NCBI RefSeq assembly: GCF_039543525.1
Contig: NZ_BAABJX010000011.1
Span: 36,433-100,432, forward strand
DNA length: 64,000 nucleotides
Source: Algivirga pacifica
GTDB lineage: Bacteria; Bacteroidota; Bacteroidia; Cytophagales; Flammeovirgaceae
Reading direction: 5' to 3'
Of this stretch, positions 60,844 through 64,000 are shown piece after piece. The notes beneath the pieces were generated by a model. The model was given only the letters and a program-made list of their open reading frames with translations. It was not told where the DNA came from and did not search any database. The translations under genes and the position numbers were made by a program. Position 1 is the stretch's first letter. Every line of letters begins with the position of its first letter.

Positions 60844-62040
60844 TCAGTAGGATTTTCGTTCAAACCAATCGTCATCAGGCGAAACGGTGTAACGTCCCTC
60901 TACCTGATCCCAGTGGTATTGGTTGCCCATCATCTGCCTGATGCGTTCATCTGACGTAGCGGCAGAAGCCGCTACATTGCCTGTCGGGTACCTTCTGGTC
61001 CATCGGATGGTGCATTCGGTAGGTTCCTCAAACGATAGGGACCAGAAATAATGATGTCGCACGTAATTATGCTTGTTGGGGATATCCAGCCCGTTCAAAT
61101 ACCAGAATCGAAGGCTGATCAGTGCGACAAGTTCTTCCAATGGTCTGTTTTTGTCCCCGATACCTAGATCCGCAATACCGGACGAACGATACCAGGTGAA
61201 AGCAATATTGTATTCCTGTTGCAGCTCCTGCACATACCAGCGACACCGTTCGCCGGTCCAGTCATTCTTGCCGTCTTGATTGTAGTCACCAAGATAACCT
61301 TTGCCGTCCTGGCTCCAGAAAGGGTCCAGTAGTTCAACACGGTTTGGTACAATGCTAACCTCTCCGTTGGCAGCATGCCAACCGAAAAGGCGAGCTACGT
61401 TTGTAGCAAGCTGGTTACCGAGGGAGTGCCCCGCAAAACGAAGGTTGCCACTACTGTTTTGCCCAATGGTGCGAGACAGCTGCTCATAGGCCAGCTCACT
61501 GACCGATACATTGATGCTCGGGTCAGTGGCATAGCTACCGTCACTTTTCCAGTAGCGCATACCTTTCGGACCTGTAGCACTCCAAATTTTAGCTTCCGCA
61601 TCCTTTACTTCCAGCTCATTGGCAAATTGATCCCAGTAAAAGATCCCAACGTTCCATCCTTGCTGCTTCCATCTTTCTACCGTATTGATATCTACTCCAA
61701 GCAAGCCGTTAGTAAGCCTGAAGTTTTCACGCTCTAAGCCAAAAACAGGCTGCCAGCCATGGAAGTAGATGATCGTAGGTTTGCTAGGGTCGTAATACGT
61801 CGAAGAGACGGATCGAGGTTGTCCGGCAGCAGCATCAAAACCGGAGACAGATTGGTTGTTGGTATTGAACCAGTATAGTCCGTAGTCGAGACTTGCCGCT
61901 ATTCGGGCAGACCCTTCAAAACCAGGGACAACCTGCTCATAATCAGCGGAAGGTAAAGGTTCTTCTTTTTCACAGGAAGTAGTAATGTAGAGTAAGGTGA
62001 AGCCTAGTATTAAGTTTAATAGGGTTGTTGTGGTTTTCAT
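60844..62040 (-). CDS. Lipase-like alpha/beta hydrolase lipoprotein
   Basis: The product has 398 residues with a lipobox (ILGFTLLYITTSC, Cys23). The hydrolase core has the oxyanion strand PTIIYFHGWQPVFG (about 88-101) and the nucleophile elbow RFAGHSLGNQLATNVARLFG (Ser at about 205). RVELLDPFWSQDGK may supply the acidic residue. A C-terminal His would complete the triad (NYVRHHYFWSL is a candidate). It resembles GxSxG lipases and esterases without a close named match. Codon use appears more GC-rich than neighbours, a possible sign of transfer. It is convergent with the pump gene and shares its terminator region. Confidence 0.75.
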   Translation of the reverse strand: MKTTTTLLNLILGFTLLYITTSCEKEEPLPSADYEQVVPGFEGSARIAASLDYGLYWFNTNNQSVSGFDAAAGQPRSVSSTYYDPSKPTIIYFHGWQPVFGLERENFRLTNGLLGVDINTVERWKQQGWNVGIFYWDQFANELEVKDAEAKIWSATGPKGMRYWKSDGSYATDPSINVSVSELAYEQLSRTIGQNSSGNLRFAGHSLGNQLATNVARLFGWHAANGEVSIVPNRVELLDPFWSQDGKGYLGDYNQDGKNDWTGERCRWYVQELQQEYNIAFTWYRSSGIADLGIGDKNRPLEELVALISLRFWYLNGLDIPNKHNYVRHHYFWSLSFEEPTECTIRWTRRYPTGNVAASAATSDERIRQMMGNQYHWDQVEGRYTVSPDDDWFERKSY

Positions 62041-62583
62041 TTTATGTGTGTGAAGTTTAAATAAAGAATATAGGTTTGGTAGTAGTGTGAAGTTTAAAGT
62101 ACTATTTTTTTTTGGATTATTAATAATACTCCATGAGTTATAGGATTACAGATATACTTAACAGTCAGACTCTTTTAGAAACAGCTCATTTCTCAATATG
62201 ATTTATTAAAAAAAGCCTCCACAGGAGACCTTATCATACACTAGTGGTATAAACACTAAGTTTTCTGATAGAAATAAAAGGACTACTTCCAAATGGATAA
62301 AGGAGGAAGGAAGAAGGATAAAGGTATAGGAGTTTCTGGATAATAATCCTTAAACTGTTTGAAAGTAGCACTCAGTTATAATTAGTAATCAATCCACTAG
62401 CCATGTAAACTGAAAGCAGTGAAAAATTAAACTTTGACAAGATGCAGCGAAACGCTTTTGGGACAGCTTTCTGAAGTGTTTTTTTTGCTTGGTAAAAACA
62501 TTTAACTTAATGCACCCTCTATGTTTTAAAGCAAGTCAAATAATACAGTCTCTCTTATAACCTATTCACCTTAGTTAAAAATC
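62041..62583. other. Divergent intergenic region with R3 repeat
   Basis: No gene was found in these 543 nt. R3 occupies about 62240-62384, nearly identical to 29918-30088 over the first 85 nt, including the GGATAAA heptads. The opposed CCTTCAT array is reduced to a single CCTT here. The rest is AT-rich spacer for the divergent lipase-like and Crp/Fnr genes. Confidence 0.65.
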
Positions 62584-63150
62584 ATGTTACGAAAACACCT
62601 TCAATCATTTCAAATTCTTACCGAAGAAGATATGGATGCCTTTATGGAGTTCGTGACTCCCTTAAGTATAAAAAAAGGGGAATTTCTCATTAATGAGGGT
62701 GATATCAGTAAGCAAATAGCCTATATACAATCTGGCATTTTTCGTTCGTTTTACCATTCCTCAGAAGAAGAAGAGGTCACGTATTGTTTTACATTTCAGG
62801 ACCGACTCATTACAGCATACTCCTCATGGATTACACAATTACCAACGAGTGAAAATATTCAAGCACTTACTGATATGGAACTGTTGGTGGTTTCAAAAGA
62901 ACACATCAATCAATTAGAAGCTACTTATCCAAATTGGGTGGCATTTTTCAAACATATAGCAGAACAAGAATACATTAATATGGAAAAGCGTGTCTTTATG
63001 TTACAAAGAGAGTCTGCAGAAATACGTTATCAAGATTTATTGAAAAACTACCCTGAGTATTTACACCACATTCCTCTTCATTACCTAGCTTCCTATTTAG
63101 GAATCACCCAGAGACACCTTAGCCGCATTAGAAAAGACATTGATTTTTAG
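62584..63150 (+). CDS. Crp/Fnr family transcriptional regulator
   Basis: The product has 188 residues. A cyclic-nucleotide-binding-type beta-barrel (about 15-115) contains LSIKKGEFLINEGDISKQIA, YIQSGIFRSFYHSSEEEEVT and FQDRLITAYSSWI. A dimerisation helix (about 115-140) and a C-terminal helix-turn-helix (IPLHYLASYLGITQRHLSRI) follow. No cysteine cluster for an iron-sulfur centre is present, so it is not a true Fnr. The ligand may be absent or a cyclic nucleotide. The gene faces an oxidoreductase gene 178 nt downstream on the same strand, a common pairing in Bacteroidota that suggests local redox or stress control. Confidence 0.92.
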   Translation: MLRKHLQSFQILTEEDMDAFMEFVTPLSIKKGEFLINEGDISKQIAYIQSGIFRSFYHSSEEEEVTYCFTFQDRLITAYSSWITQLPTSENIQALTDMELLVVSKEHINQLEATYPNWVAFFKHIAEQEYINMEKRVFMLQRESAEIRYQDLLKNYPEYLHHIPLHYLASYLGITQRHLSRIRKDIDF

Positions 63151-63328
63151 ACATATGTCCTAACTCCTGTACTACTTTCTGCCCTACCTTTGCATCATAA
63201 TCCAAAAAGCACTTGAACACTTTGGAATAAATAAATCAGATCAAAAATAACTAGCATGAGGGGTACCTTTTCCAAGAAACTGTACTCCCAATAAATTCTT
63301 TCAACAAAACATTTAACACAAACAAACT

Positions 63329-63919
63329 ATGAAAATTTTACATTTAGTATTTCACCCCAATTTACAAACATCGAGAGTTAACAAAATTTGGAAAGAGCAA
63401 TTAGAGGAAAGCAATAAAATCACTACCTCCAGGGATATGTATCAGGAGTACCCTGACTTTAAGATTGATGTGGCCAGGGAACAAGAGCTTTTACTGGAAC
63501 ACGACAGAATTGTTATTCAATTTCCTTTGTACTGGTACTCTGTGACCCCACTGTTAAAACAATGGTTAGATGATGTGCTGACTTACAATTTTGCTTACGG
63601 AAGCAAAGGCGACAAATTAAAAGGCAAAGACTTGCAAATCATCCTTTCAGTAGGTGGCCAAGAAAAGTACTACTCTGGGTTCGATAAGTTTAGTACAATT
63701 CATGAGTTACTTCAGCCTTTTGTATTAACCGCTAACCTGACTCAAATGAATTACTTAATTCCTGTATGGATGTATGGAGCCGATGCCGCTGAAGAGGAAA
63801 CCATACGTAAATATGGTAATAATTGGGTGGATATGATTGATGACAGAAAACGTTCTAATCCTATTGCCTATTTGAACGAGCAAATGAATGTGGAGAACGA
63901 TGAGTATTATGAAGAATAA
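63329..63919 (+). CDS. Flavodoxin-fold NAD(P)H oxidoreductase
   Basis: This 196-residue protein has the flavodoxin_2 fold of KefF, MdaB and NQO1-type quinone reductases. Motifs are LHLVFHPNLQTSRVNKIWKE (phosphate-binding start), IVIQFPLYWYSVTPLLKQWL (about 66-85), a segment FAYGSKGDKLKGKDLQIILS and SVGGQEKYYSG. It would use FMN or FAD to reduce quinones or nitro compounds by two electrons. It follows a Crp/Fnr gene and may be its target. It is complete, ending about 20 nt before a probable group II intron boundary. Confidence 0.9.
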   Translation: MKILHLVFHPNLQTSRVNKIWKEQLEESNKITTSRDMYQEYPDFKIDVAREQELLLEHDRIVIQFPLYWYSVTPLLKQWLDDVLTYNFAYGSKGDKLKGKDLQIILSVGGQEKYYSGFDKFSTIHELLQPFVLTANLTQMNYLIPVWMYGADAAEEETIRKYGNNWVDMIDDRKRSNPIAYLNEQMNVENDEYYEE

Positions 63920-63937
63920 CGGGAAGTTATAAAGCAG

Positions 63938-64000
63938 TAATCGAGTAGGAAGGTAGGGATTAGTTCCCTACCTGTCCTCTCACACCACCCTGCGTACGGA
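63938..64000 (-). mobile_element. 3' end of a group II intron (body beyond window)
   Basis: On the minus strand the sequence reads CCGTACGCAGGGTGGTGTGA then GAGGAC, a 9-bp hairpin (AGGTAGGGA with TCCCTACCT, 63951-63973) and CCTACTCGATT. This order is what I recall for domain V (3' strand) and domain VI with the branch-point region of bacterial group II introns. The intron 3' boundary should be near 63938-63942. The reverse-transcriptase ORF is not in the window, so this remains a partial, motif-based call. Confidence 0.6.

Overview
The window looks like a chromosomal segment of a Bacteroidota (Cytophagales-like) bacterium. The evidence is an ECF sigma / FecR / TonB-receptor triad, two secreted proteins with type IX secretion (T9SS) sorting domains, 7TMR-DISM and propeller sensors ending in SpoIIE phosphatases, a eukaryote-type GT3 glycogen synthase, TAnnTTTG-type promoter boxes, weak ribosome binding sites and a moderately AT-rich sequence. 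No rRNA, tRNA or CRISPR array was seen. The species cannot be named from the sequence alone.

Layout. 1-2867: cell-surface signalling locus (TonB receptor cut by the left edge, FecR, ECF sigma). 2982-4154: MFS transporter. 4155-5425: gene-poor stretch with palindromes, an orphan promoter-like site and one small secreted protein. 5426-8943: polyprenyl-phosphate sugar transfer set (flippase-like protein, GT2, divergent ArnT-like GT39). 9117-10055: remnant of a hydrolase / GMC-associated protein. 10275-13441: 7TMR-DISM-SpoIIE sensor and a DUF5675-SH3 protein. 13507-14951: Lrp/AsnC regulator divergent from a 2-oxoadipate dioxygenase-like gene. 15313-25618: secreted conserved protein, FUSC membrane protein, DUF1697, SiaC-like protein, glycogen synthase, YbjN-like protein, PspA and DnaB. 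25763-30856: ArsC-like protein, ferrochelatase, RHH-like protein and a Trk/Ktr potassium uptake pair. 31371-40685: CocE/NonD hydrolase, several small secreted hypotheticals, a symporter-binding-protein fusion, an EEP nuclease-like protein and a cysteine-rich lipoprotein. 41230-49515: two T9SS cargo proteins. 49747-53166: propeller-SpoIIE sensor. 53726-60706: heavy-metal RND efflux cluster with three His-rich products. 60844-63919: lipase-like lipoprotein, Crp/Fnr regulator and flavodoxin-fold oxidoreductase. At the right edge lies what appears to be the 3' end of a group II intron on the minus strand.

The most unusual property is in the spaces between genes. At about ten loci the intergenic DNA consists of degenerate 7-bp (in one case 8-bp) tandem repeats, often as two opposed arms able to fold into long hairpins. 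The heptamer differs between loci (GGTTATC, CCTTCAT, AGGTAAA, TTTTCAA, AGAAAGG and others). One array of 17 perfect GGTTATC units starts two bases after the ktrA-like stop codon. Three other dispersed repeat families (called R1, R2 and R3 here) also occupy the gaps. These elements create false N-termini and false ORFs, so several starts were moved to internal ATG codons.
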